Of a DNA stretch of 64,000 bases, positions 18,255-25,897 are shown in pieces. Numbering within the stretch: the stretch's first letter is position 1; each line of letters starts with the position of its first letter. The notes under the pieces were generated by a model. That model made no database searches. It had not been told where the DNA came from and saw only the letters and a list, made by a program, of their open reading frames with translations. Location of the stretch: NCBI GenBank assembly GCA_016713225.1, contig JADJPO010000004.1:186001-250000 (forward strand), in the 5' to 3' direction. The translations under genes were made by a program, and so were the position numbers. This stretch comes from Kineosporiaceae bacterium (GTDB taxonomy: Bacteria > Actinomycetota > Actinomycetes > Actinomycetales > Kineosporiaceae).

Positions 18255-20330
18255 GTCCTCGAAGTAGGTCGCGATCGCGTCCCGCAGGTCGCGGCTCGCC
18301 TCGATGAAGCCCAGGCCGAGGTGGATCAGCCCACCACTGACAGCCAGCCGCTGCACCGTGCAGACCACCCGGATCTGCCGGCCCACCAGGACGAACTCCA
18401 GGGTGACCTTGTCGTTCTCGCGGACGGGAGTGTCCGAGCGGACCGTCCCGGCCATGCCGCCGATGCTGATGTCCTTCCAGGCGATCGGTGCCTGCACCGC
18501 GTTGACGATCAACAGGCCCTCGCCGTGGAACGGCACCCGGCGAGCGGTGCGGCGTTCCACCTCGCTGGTGGCATTGGTCAGGGCCTTGACCCGGGCCACG
18601 GCCGTGCTGACGGCCCCCTGCATCGCGGCGACGATCTCGTTCTGACGATGGGTCACGCCGACGACATCGGCGGTGGCCTCGTCGATGCCGTTGACGCTGC
18701 CGGCCATGGTGGCGATCACCGTGGCGACCGAGCGGGCATGGTCCTCGATGGTGGCGATCGTCGCCGAGATCTCGCCGGTCGAACGGGACGTCGAGCCGGC
18801 CAGCGACTTCACCTCGTCGGCCACCACCCGGAAGCCCTGCCCGGCCTCGCCGGCCCGATTGGCCTCGATGGTCGCGTTGAGCGCCAGCAGATTGGTCTGT
18901 GAGGCCACGCCGGCGATCATCTCGGCGATGCCCCCCACCTTGCGCAGGCTCTCGCCCAGGGCCTCGACGTAGGTGTCGGCCTCACCCGCCTGGTCCACCA
19001 GGCTGCGGGTGGCCCGCCCGGTGCCGCCGACCCGGTGCGAGATGGTCTCGGCGCCGTCCTGCACCTCGCGGACGTGCTCGACGATCCGGTCGAGCTCCTC
19101 GGCGATCTGGGCCGCGGTCTGATCGATGATCTCCTGCGCCCGGCGGCGGACGTCCTCCTCTGCCCGACGCTGCTGCTCCTGGGTGTTGCGCAGCTGTTCG
19201 CGACGCTCCTCGTGCTCGCGCTGCAGGGCAAGGTTCGCCTGGCTCATGGTGTCGATGGCCAGGTTGACCGCCGCGGCCATGCGCCCGATCTCGTCGGCTC
19301 GCCGAACATCGGTGCGCCGGGTCAGATCGCCGGCGGCCATGGCCTCGGCCACCTCGGTGACCTGCTCCATCGGGGCGCTGATGCCCCGGCCGAACCGGGT
19401 GGTGATCAGGCTGAGCACGACGCCGCCGACCACCACCAGCAAGCCCAGCTCGAGCAGCAGCGAGCCCGTGAGCACGCTGGTGTCCGCGCGGCTGACCTCC
19501 ACGGTCCAGGCGTTGGCATTGCCCTTGCCGAGCCCGACGTCCGCCGAGGCCCGGATCGGCCCGGCGGCACCCGCCCACTCCCCCCATGGCGCCAGGGGCT
19601 TGTCCACGATCGGCTGGTCGACCGCCGTATCGGCGATCACCTTCTTGCTCTCGGTGTCGACGATGCGCACCTGCATACCGCCGTGCAACTGCCGGACGAC
19701 GCGGCTGCGCACGGCGTCCAGGTTCGCCTCGAAGTGCAGGATGACGAGGTTCTTGCCCCCGAAGGTCAGCGGCGTCGAGTTCGAGACCACCCACCGACCG
19801 GAATCCTCCGACACGTAGGGGCTGCCCTGCCACACCTCGCCCTCGCGCAGCGCGAACGAGGGCGCGAAGAACGCGGCCTCCGACTCGTCGGGTGACAGGT
19901 CGTCGTCCGGCGCGATCTCACCCTTGGTCTGTCGCGCCAGCTCTCTGCCGTCGGCGGCGATGAAGCAGGACTCGTCGATCAGCCCGGGCTCGATGTCGTG
20001 CAACGCCACCAGCGCGTTGTTGATGCGCACCGTGGTGAGCCGCCGGTTCTCGGGTTGCTCGAACCAGTCGCGGTAGGCGGTGTTGCCCGCGGCGATGAGC
20101 AGGTCCTGGCGCCAGGTGGCGAACTGGTTGGTCAGTTCGTCGGAGATCAGGGTCGCGAACTCGGCCGTGTCGTCCTGGGCGCGCTGGTGGCTCTCGCGCT
20201 GGGATTGGTAGGCGAACAGCGCCGCCGTGGCGAACATGGCACTCAGCGCCATCGCCATGGTGCGAACCACCAGGGCGCGACGCAGGCTGCGGCCCCCCGC
20301 AAGGGCCGCGATGCGCCGAGTGATGACCAT
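18231..20330 (-). CDS. Methyl-accepting chemotaxis protein with C-terminal PilZ domain
   Basis: A 699-residue chemoreceptor. The order is a TM helix (about 22-42), an extracytoplasmic sensor domain (about 43-285, probably Cache-like), a second TM (about 288-310), HAMP (about 311-365), a long coiled-coil MCP signalling domain (about 380-600, hairpin tip near VADEVKSLAGSTSRSTGEI), and then a PilZ domain (about 605-695). The PilZ marks are RRTARR and DISIGGM, matching the RxxxR and D/NxSxxG c-di-GMP-binding motifs. PilZ at the end of an MCP would let c-di-GMP act directly on chemotaxis. The ligand is unknown; the neighbouring betaine importer makes a methylated amine possible but unproven. Confidence 0.9.
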   Translation of the reverse strand: MVITRRIAALAGGRSLRRALVVRTMAMALSAMFATAALFAYQSQRESHQRAQDDTAEFATLISDELTNQFATWRQDLLIAAGNTAYRDWFEQPENRRLTTVRINNALVALHDIEPGLIDESCFIAADGRELARQTKGEIAPDDDLSPDESEAAFFAPSFALREGEVWQGSPYVSEDSGRWVVSNSTPLTFGGKNLVILHFEANLDAVRSRVVRQLHGGMQVRIVDTESKKVIADTAVDQPIVDKPLAPWGEWAGAAGPIRASADVGLGKGNANAWTVEVSRADTSVLTGSLLLELGLLVVVGGVVLSLITTRFGRGISAPMEQVTEVAEAMAAGDLTRRTDVRRADEIGRMAAAVNLAIDTMSQANLALQREHEERREQLRNTQEQQRRAEEDVRRRAQEIIDQTAAQIAEELDRIVEHVREVQDGAETISHRVGGTGRATRSLVDQAGEADTYVEALGESLRKVGGIAEMIAGVASQTNLLALNATIEANRAGEAGQGFRVVADEVKSLAGSTSRSTGEISATIATIEDHARSVATVIATMAGSVNGIDEATADVVGVTHRQNEIVAAMQGAVSTAVARVKALTNATSEVERRTARRVPFHGEGLLIVNAVQAPIAWKDISIGGMAGTVRSDTPVRENDKVTLEFVLVGRQIRVVCTVQRLAVSGGLIHLGLGFIEASRDLRDAIATYFEDVLGSAEV

Positions 20331-20411
20331 GGCGGGTTATCGCCAGGTCAACCCGAGCTCTTGAGCACCACAGAACATCAACCCGACGACTGATGGTGTC
20401 ACGACAGTGAA

Positions 20412-20443
20412 ACGGCGGGCGCAGCATGTGCTGCGCCCGCCGT
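20412..20443 (-). terminator. Strong hairpin after the betaine importer operon
   Basis: ACGGCGGGCGCAGCA pairs perfectly with TGCTGCGCCCGCCGT, a 15-bp stem with a 2-nt centre. It lies 26 bp beyond the stop of the substrate-binding protein gene, the last gene of the minus-strand operon, and before the start of the chemoreceptor gene on the same strand. It most likely separates these two transcription units. Confidence 0.75.
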
Positions 20444-20468
20444 CATCACTCGTTCGGCCCAGACCAGC

Positions 20469-21461
20469 TCAGCTCGCGAGCCAGGCCTTCACCTTGTCGG
20501 GGTTGTCCTCGACCCACTTCTTGCCGGCGTCCGCCGCGGACATCTTGTCCACGGTGATGTACTTCGCCACCAGGTTCTGGTCGTCGTTGGTCCACTGGAA
20601 GTTCTTGACCAGCTTGGCCGCGGGGCCATTGGCGTCCATGAACTTCTTGCTGGCGATCTTGTTCAGCTCGTACGGCGGGTAGTCACAGGCCACCTTGGCC
20701 ACATCGGCGTCACAACCGTCGGTGTACTTGGGCAGGTTCACCTTGACCAGCGGCACCTCGGCCATGAACCACTGCGGTTCGTAGAAGTAGCCGAGCAGCG
20801 GCTTCTTCTGCTTCTCCGCCTGGCGGAACGCGGTGATCAGGGCCGTCTCGCTGCCCGCGTAGACCACCTTGTAGTTCAGCTTCAGGTTCTTGACCAGCGC
20901 CGCATCGATGGTGACGAACGACGGGTCACCGTCCAGCAGCTGACCCTGGCCGCCCGACTCGGAGGTCTTGAACAGGTCGGCGTACTTGTTCAGGTTGTTC
21001 CAGTCGGTGATGTCCGGGTGCTCCTTGGCCAGCCACGGCGGCACGTACCAGCCGATGACGCCCTTGTTGCCGGTCAGGCCGGCGTCGACGGCGGTCTTCT
21101 GCTCGTCGATGTACTTCTTGACCAGGTCCGGGTGGCCCCAGTTCTCCAGGACGACGTCGACCTCACCCGAGCCGAAGCCCTGCCAGGCGATCTCCTCCTT
21201 GAGGTCCTTCTTCACCACCTTGCACTTCAGGTCACGCTCGGCCACGTAGCCGACCACGGCGGCATTTGCCTCGTAGCCGACCCACGGGTTGATCGCGATG
21301 TTGAAGGTGCCACACTCGGCGCCGCCACCGCCCGACGCCGACGCGGCCCCGGAGGCCCCGCTCGTCTCGCCGACCTTGGCGCCGCCACAACCGCTGATCG
21401 TCAGCGCCACTGCGGCGCTGGCGACCAGAGCGATCGCACGGGCCGTCCTGAGTCCTCGCAC
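20469..21461 (-). CDS. proX: Glycine betaine/proline ABC transporter substrate-binding lipoprotein
   Basis: A 330-residue OpuAC/ProX-type binding protein. The N-terminus is a lipoprotein signal with a SGC lipobox (Cys25), followed by a Gly/Ser/Ala linker, so it is anchored outside the membrane. The mature part carries the family pattern INPWVGYEANAAVVGY (about 57-72) and Trp-rich segments (VVLENWGHPD, GVIGWYVPPWLAKEHPD) typical of pockets that hold quaternary ammonium groups by cation-pi contacts. It starts with GTG behind an AGGAGG. It lies 90 bp after the permease gene in a proV-proW-proX operon. Ligands in the family include glycine betaine, proline betaine and choline. Confidence 0.92.
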   Translation of the reverse strand: MRGLRTARAIALVASAAVALTISGCGGAKVGETSGASGAASASGGGGAECGTFNIAINPWVGYEANAAVVGYVAERDLKCKVVKKDLKEEIAWQGFGSGEVDVVLENWGHPDLVKKYIDEQKTAVDAGLTGNKGVIGWYVPPWLAKEHPDITDWNNLNKYADLFKTSESGGQGQLLDGDPSFVTIDAALVKNLKLNYKVVYAGSETALITAFRQAEKQKKPLLGYFYEPQWFMAEVPLVKVNLPKYTDGCDADVAKVACDYPPYELNKIASKKFMDANGPAAKLVKNFQWTNDDQNLVAKYITVDKMSAADAGKKWVEDNPDKVKAWLAS

Positions 21462-21551
21462 TGTGTTCCGACCTCCTCGTTACGGGTGAATCCCTTGCGT
21501 CTGTCTCAGGACCTTCCTGGGACGATCACTCCCCCTGCACCCGGCCCACAC

Positions 21552-23597
21552 TCACCGTCCGGGACGACCCACGCGACGTGAAGCCGCCTGGGTCACCCGG
21601 TCGAGCGTGATGCCGAGCAACACGATGGCCAGGCCGGCAGCCAGGCCCTTGCCGTACAGCTGGCCCTGGGAGAACCCTGCGACCACGTCGTAGCCGAGCG
21701 CTCCGCCACCGACCAGCCCGCCCATGACCACCATCGACAGCACGTAGATCAGCCCCTGGTTGGTCGCCAGGGTCAGCGCCGGTGCCGCCATCGGCAGCTG
21801 CACCTTGCGCACCACCTGAGAGGTGCTCGACCCTGCGGCCACCGCCGCCTCGACCGTGGTGGCCGACACGTGCCGAATGCCGTCCGCGGTGATCTTCACC
21901 GCGACCGGTGCCGCGAACACCAGGGCCGCGATGATCGCGCTGAACCGGCTCGGGTTGAACAGGGCGACCACCGGCACCAGGTAGACGAACGGCGGCAGCA
22001 CCTGTGCGGCGTCCAGGATCGGACGGATCGCGGCGTCCGCCCGGCGGCTGCGGCCCATCCAGACCCCGACCACGATGCCGAACGCCACCACCAGCACGGT
22101 GGCGACCAGGGTCGAGGCCAGCGTGATCATGCTGTCCTCCCACAAGCCGGTGGCCATCACCAGCACCAGGCACAGCGCCGCCACGATCGCCGCACGGACG
22201 TTGCCGAGGATGAAGGCGATCGCGGTGATCGCGGCAGCGGTGACCCACCAGGGGCTGTCGGTGAGCAGACTCTGCAACGGGTCGATCAACCAGGTGGTGG
22301 TCACCTCCTGCAGCCCGCTGGTGAGGGTGGGGAACGTGTCCTGCACCCAGGTGGTCGCGTTGTCGGCCCCGCTGCTGATCAGGCGACCGAGGTTGAGCGG
22401 TGAGCCGCTCGCCGGCTTCGGGAAGATCGCCAGGTCGACGTAGACCCGGGACAGGTAGGCGACGACGATCGTCGCCACGGCCCCGGCCAGAACCATGGGA
22501 CGGCGCAGCTGCGCCAGGCGCGCTGCGAGCCCGAACTGACGCTTCTGCGTCACGCCCTCGCTGCGCACCGCCATCGCGGTCGTCGTCCGGTCGAGCACGA
22601 TGGCGAGGATCACCAGGGCGATGCCGGCGTTGAACGCGGTCCCGACATCGACACTCTGCAGCGCCTTGATCACGGTCTTGCCCAGCCCGGGCGCGTCGAT
22701 CAGGGCCGCGATGGTGACCATCGACAGCGCTGCCATGATCGTCTGGTTGATGCCGAGCACGATGGTGCGGCGCGACATCGGCAGCAGCACATGGGTGAGG
22801 GTCTGCCAGGAGGTCGACCCCAGGGACTGCGAGGCCTCGACCGTGGCCTTGTTCACCGAACGGATGCCGTGCGCGGTCAGCCGGATCGCCGGCGGCGCCG
22901 CATAGATCACCGTGGTGATCACCGCCGAGGACAGTCCGATGCCGAAGAACAGCGTCAGCGGGGCCAGGTAGACGAACGACGGCATGGTCTGCATGAAGTC
23001 GAGGAACGGGGTGATCATCCGGTTGAAGCGATCATTGAACCCCGCGAGCACGCCGAGCGGAATGCCGATCAACAGCGAGACCAACACGGCGGCCAGGGTG
23101 ACCGCCAGGGTGTCCATCGACTCGGTGAACAGGCCCTGCAGGCCGAGGATGACGAAGCCGACCGCAGTCAGCAGTGCCACCCGGATGTTGCCCAACCACC
23201 CGGCTATGAAGGTGAACACCGCGGTGACGCCGAGCCAGCCCAGGGTGGGGATGGTCTCGCCGTCCGCCGGGACCGCGATCAGGTGCCGCAACGCCGTCGA
23301 CAGGGCGTCGATCACGACCCGGATCTCGTTGAAGACGTAGAGGAAGATCGGGGAGGAGTTGCGGTTGGCGTCCACCCAGTCGCGCAGATCGTTGATTCGC
23401 TCGTGGAACGGGGTCAGGTCGGCCTCGGCCAGCGCCAACGTGTTGGTGCCCCGCAGCACCAGCCACAGGACGATCCATACGACGAGCACGCCGAGGATCT
23501 GCACCAGGCGCCCCGGCCGCCGAGGACCGGGGGCCGGCAGGTCGGTGGGCTGGATCGGCGTCTGGGGCACCACCGGGGGCGCCACCGAACTGCTCAC
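21552..23597 (-). CDS. proW: Betaine ABC transporter permease, two fused ProW-type domains
   Basis: A 681-residue permease consisting of two tandem ProW-like halves (about 1-345 and 355-681). Each half has a run of hydrophobic helices and a BPD-type EAA loop (VEASQSLGSTSWQTLTHVLLP in the first, VEAAVAAGSSTSQVVRKVQLP in the second). A single-chain double permease differs from E. coli ProW, which is a homodimer. The halves are clearly related but diverged, so the fusion is old. It overlaps proV by ATGA. Together with ProV and ProX it would form the membrane channel of an importer for glycine betaine or similar compounds. Confidence 0.9.
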   Translation of the reverse strand: MSSSVAPPVVPQTPIQPTDLPAPGPRRPGRLVQILGVLVVWIVLWLVLRGTNTLALAEADLTPFHERINDLRDWVDANRNSSPIFLYVFNEIRVVIDALSTALRHLIAVPADGETIPTLGWLGVTAVFTFIAGWLGNIRVALLTAVGFVILGLQGLFTESMDTLAVTLAAVLVSLLIGIPLGVLAGFNDRFNRMITPFLDFMQTMPSFVYLAPLTLFFGIGLSSAVITTVIYAAPPAIRLTAHGIRSVNKATVEASQSLGSTSWQTLTHVLLPMSRRTIVLGINQTIMAALSMVTIAALIDAPGLGKTVIKALQSVDVGTAFNAGIALVILAIVLDRTTTAMAVRSEGVTQKRQFGLAARLAQLRRPMVLAGAVATIVVAYLSRVYVDLAIFPKPASGSPLNLGRLISSGADNATTWVQDTFPTLTSGLQEVTTTWLIDPLQSLLTDSPWWVTAAAITAIAFILGNVRAAIVAALCLVLVMATGLWEDSMITLASTLVATVLVVAFGIVVGVWMGRSRRADAAIRPILDAAQVLPPFVYLVPVVALFNPSRFSAIIAALVFAAPVAVKITADGIRHVSATTVEAAVAAGSSTSQVVRKVQLPMAAPALTLATNQGLIYVLSMVVMGGLVGGGALGYDVVAGFSQGQLYGKGLAAGLAIVLLGITLDRVTQAASRRVGRPGR

Positions 23598-24688
23598 CGC
23601 GCGACCTTCACCGCAGAGTCCGAGGACGCCGAGGCGACCGTCTCGGTCGAGGAGATCACCCCGAAGATCTCCTCGTCGCCCACCATGCCGATCAGCTCGT
23701 CGTTCGCGTCGACGATGCGCGCCGGCTTGCGCGCCGCGAGCACCGCGCGCAGCGCCTCGTGCACCAGCACGTCCTGACCGAGCACCGGCCCGTCCATCGG
23801 GTCGTCCGGCCGCGGCTGGCGCATGATCCAGCGCAGCGTGAGCACGTGCGATCGGTTGACGTCCTGGACGAAGTCGCGCACGTACTCGTCCGCCGGTGCC
23901 CCGACGAGCTCGTCACCGGTGCCGACCTGGATCTGCGCGCCGTCCCGCATGATCATGATCCGGTCGCCCAGCTTGAGCGCCTCGGACAGGTCGTGGGTGA
24001 TGAAGACCATGGTCTTGCCGACCTCTTTGTGCAGCCGGATGACCTCGTTCTGCATGTCCCGGCGGATCAGCGGGTCGAGCGCCGAGAACGGTTCGTCGAA
24101 GAACAGCACCTCGGGGTCGACGGCCAGTGCCCGGGCGAGTCCGACGCGCTGCTGCATGCCACCGGAGAGCTGGTCGGGGTAGGAGGACTCGTAACCGCTC
24201 AAACCCACCAGCTCGATCACCTCCATCGCCCGCTTGGTGCGCTCGGCCTTGCCGGCACCACGGATCTCGAGACCGTAAGCGACGTTCTCGACCACCTTGC
24301 GGTGCGGCAGCAGACCGAAGTGCTGGAAGACCATCGAGAACTTGGTGCGCCGCAGCTCACGCAATCGCTTGGCGTCCACCGCCAGGATGTCCTCGCCACC
24401 GAAGAGCATCGAGCCCGACGTCGGCTCGATCAGGCGGGTCAGGCAGCGCAGCAGGGTCGACTTACCCGAACCCGACAGACCCATGACCACGAACACCTCG
24501 CCCGGGGCGATGTCGAAGCCGACATCGCGCACCGCAGCCGTGCAGCCAGTGCGGTCGATCAGCTCGCGCCGGCTCAGGGCGGCCAGCTCCGGCGACTGCG
24601 GAACCTTCTCGGCGCCAGGGCCGAAGACCTTCCAGAGATCCCGCACACTGATCACCGGTTCGGAGCCGGTCGGCTGCACTTGCGTCAT
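23594..24688 (-). CDS. proV: Betaine ABC transporter ATP-binding protein with CBS region
   Basis: A 364-residue ProV/OpuAA ATPase. It has Walker A GLSGSGKS (70-77), the signature LSGGMQQRVGLARAL, Walker B EVLFFDEPFSALDP and the switch histidine in FITHDLSEA. The C-terminal part (about 275-360) resembles the CBS tandem that in OpuA senses ionic strength, but is shorter than a full pair. First gene of the proV-proW-proX operon, with the stop overlapping proW. A motif shared with the dehydrogenase and IclR promoters lies about 65 bp upstream. The importer can serve osmoprotection, but its regulatory link suggests a catabolic role. Confidence 0.92.
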   Translation of the reverse strand: MTQVQPTGSEPVISVRDLWKVFGPGAEKVPQSPELAALSRRELIDRTGCTAAVRDVGFDIAPGEVFVVMGLSGSGKSTLLRCLTRLIEPTSGSMLFGGEDILAVDAKRLRELRRTKFSMVFQHFGLLPHRKVVENVAYGLEIRGAGKAERTKRAMEVIELVGLSGYESSYPDQLSGGMQQRVGLARALAVDPEVLFFDEPFSALDPLIRRDMQNEVIRLHKEVGKTMVFITHDLSEALKLGDRIMIMRDGAQIQVGTGDELVGAPADEYVRDFVQDVNRSHVLTLRWIMRQPRPDDPMDGPVLGQDVLVHEALRAVLAARKPARIVDANDELIGMVGDEEIFGVISSTETVASASSDSAVKVAR

Positions 24689-24746
24689 ATCGGGACGACC
24701 TTCCTGGCGCCGAGGCGCCTGTCAGGTGGTTCTGGCCGACACGCTG

Positions 24747-24784
24747 TGTTGCGCATCACGCACCCGGGTGTTCAACGAGCAACA
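24747..24784. promoter_or_regulatory. Candidate regulatory region of the betaine importer operon
   Basis: Contains GCATCACGCA (24753-24762), which is the reverse complement of TGCGTGATGC and differs by one base from the 10-mer TGCGCGATGC found before the dimethylglycine dehydrogenase and IclR genes. A palindrome CACCCGGGTG (24761-24770) overlaps it, and an inverted repeat TGTTGC/GCAACA brackets the region (24747-24752 and 24779-24784). Regulator binding is inferred. Confidence 0.45.
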
Positions 24785-24851
24785 GAATCGACGGGGACTG
24801 TGACCAGCGTCAAGCGTTCGAGGTCAGATCAGCTCGTTTGGTAGCTGATTG

Positions 24852-25661
24852 TTAGCCAACCACACGTCGGGTTGGCTCCACCTCATGCCAACCCATCCGT
24901 TGTGAGATCTCTCGGGCTGCGGCCATCACTCGGGCGGCCACGTCAGGGGTGCGTTCGGCGGTGAGGCGGAACGTCGGCCCGGAGGCGCTGAGGGAGGCGA
25001 TCACGGTTCCATCGGCCCCACGGATCGGGGCCGCGATCGCGGTCAGCCCTTCCTCCAGTTCGTCGACCGCCAACGCCCAGCCCCGGCGGCGGACCTCCTC
25101 GAGGTCGCGTTGCAGGGCGGGAATGTCCACCAGGGTTCGGGGGGTGAATCGGCGCAGGGAGCGCAGCGCCTCGGTGATCACCGGGGCACCGGCATAGGCC
25201 AACAGCACCTTCCCGTTGGACGTCGCGTGCAGCGGAATCCGCTGGCCGGCCCAGTTCTGCAACGCCAGGGCCGACGGCCCACTCACCTGGTCGAGGTACA
25301 GCGCCTCGGTACCCGACAGCACCGCCACGTTCACGGTCTCCCCCACGGCCCGGGCCAATCCGGCGGTCACCGGCCGACTCTCCTGGATCAGGTCCAGGCG
25401 TACGGTCGTGGCCCCTGCCAGCCGCAACACCCCGACGCCGAGCCGGAACTTGCCCCGGTCCGAGACCTGCTCGACCAGGTCGTGGGCCTCGAGCGTGGCC
25501 ACCAGCCGGAAGGCCGTCGACTTGTGCACGCCCAGATCGGCGGCGATCTCGGTGACGCCCAGTTCGCCGTCGCGGGCGAGCACCCGCAGGATGGTCAGCG
25601 CCCGGTCGACGGACTGCACCAGCCCTGAACCGGCGTCCGCCGCCTGCGCGCTGTTGCTCAT
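24852..25661 (-). CDS. IclR family transcriptional regulator
   Basis: A 269-residue IclR regulator: winged helix-turn-helix at about 16-75 (SVDRALTILRVLARDG, then GVHKSTAFRLVATLEAH) and an effector-binding domain (about 85-255). IclR proteins bind as dimers or tetramers and respond to small metabolites. The frame is open to 25844, but homology starts at the ATG at 25659-25661, which itself lies inside a motif shared with the dehydrogenase promoter. It is adjacent to, and oriented with, the betaine importer operon. The shared sites suggest that it controls betaine uptake and dimethylglycine oxidation and its own gene; the effector is unknown. Confidence 0.9.
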   Translation of the reverse strand: MSNSAQAADAGSGLVQSVDRALTILRVLARDGELGVTEIAADLGVHKSTAFRLVATLEAHDLVEQVSDRGKFRLGVGVLRLAGATTVRLDLIQESRPVTAGLARAVGETVNVAVLSGTEALYLDQVSGPSALALQNWAGQRIPLHATSNGKVLLAYAGAPVITEALRSLRRFTPRTLVDIPALQRDLEEVRRRGWALAVDELEEGLTAIAAPIRGADGTVIASLSASGPTFRLTAERTPDVAARVMAAAREISQRMGWHEVEPTRRVVG

Positions 25662-25683
25662 GACGCACCAGTATGCGCGATGC
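25659..25683. promoter_or_regulatory. Candidate autoregulatory operator of the IclR gene
   Basis: CATGACGCA (25659-25667) and TGCGCGATGC (25674-25683), the same two blocks found fused at 13746-13764 upstream of the dehydrogenase gene. The first block contains the complement of the IclR start codon, so binding here would block transcription or translation start. Function is inferred from the shared words. Confidence 0.5.
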
Positions 25684-25781
25684 GATCGCTGCTGAGGAGA
25701 TCTTCCCGCCAAGGGGCGCGAGCTGGGCCGACCGAGTGACGCGCCCTGGACAGCGCCGGCCAGCTCGACCCCTGGGTTCGC

Positions 25782-25796
25782 GGGGGGGGGGGGGGG
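25782..25796 (+). repeat. Homopolymer of 15 G upstream of a giant surface-protein gene
   Basis: A run of 15 G residues lies about 100 bp before the ATG of the first Fn3/LamG protein, followed by GC-rich sequence (GCGCCCCGCGCC) that can pair with it. Tracts of this length slip easily during replication. It could tune promoter or 5' UTR activity, or may be an assembly-sensitive site whose true length is uncertain. Confidence 0.85.
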
Positions 25797-25897
25797 CGCC
25801 CCGCGCCGGGGAGCCCGCCCCGCCTGAAGGAGCCTGCGTCTCATCTTTCCGATCCGGGGGCTCTGCCCGGGGGCTCGAGGTGCCGAAGAGGAGAAAC

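Noticed and set aside
25782..25796. G tract as a translational on/off switch within the gene
   Set aside because: The likely start codon (25898) is downstream of the tract. The frame is open across it, but no homology begins there, so a transcriptional or leader effect is more likely than frame switching.
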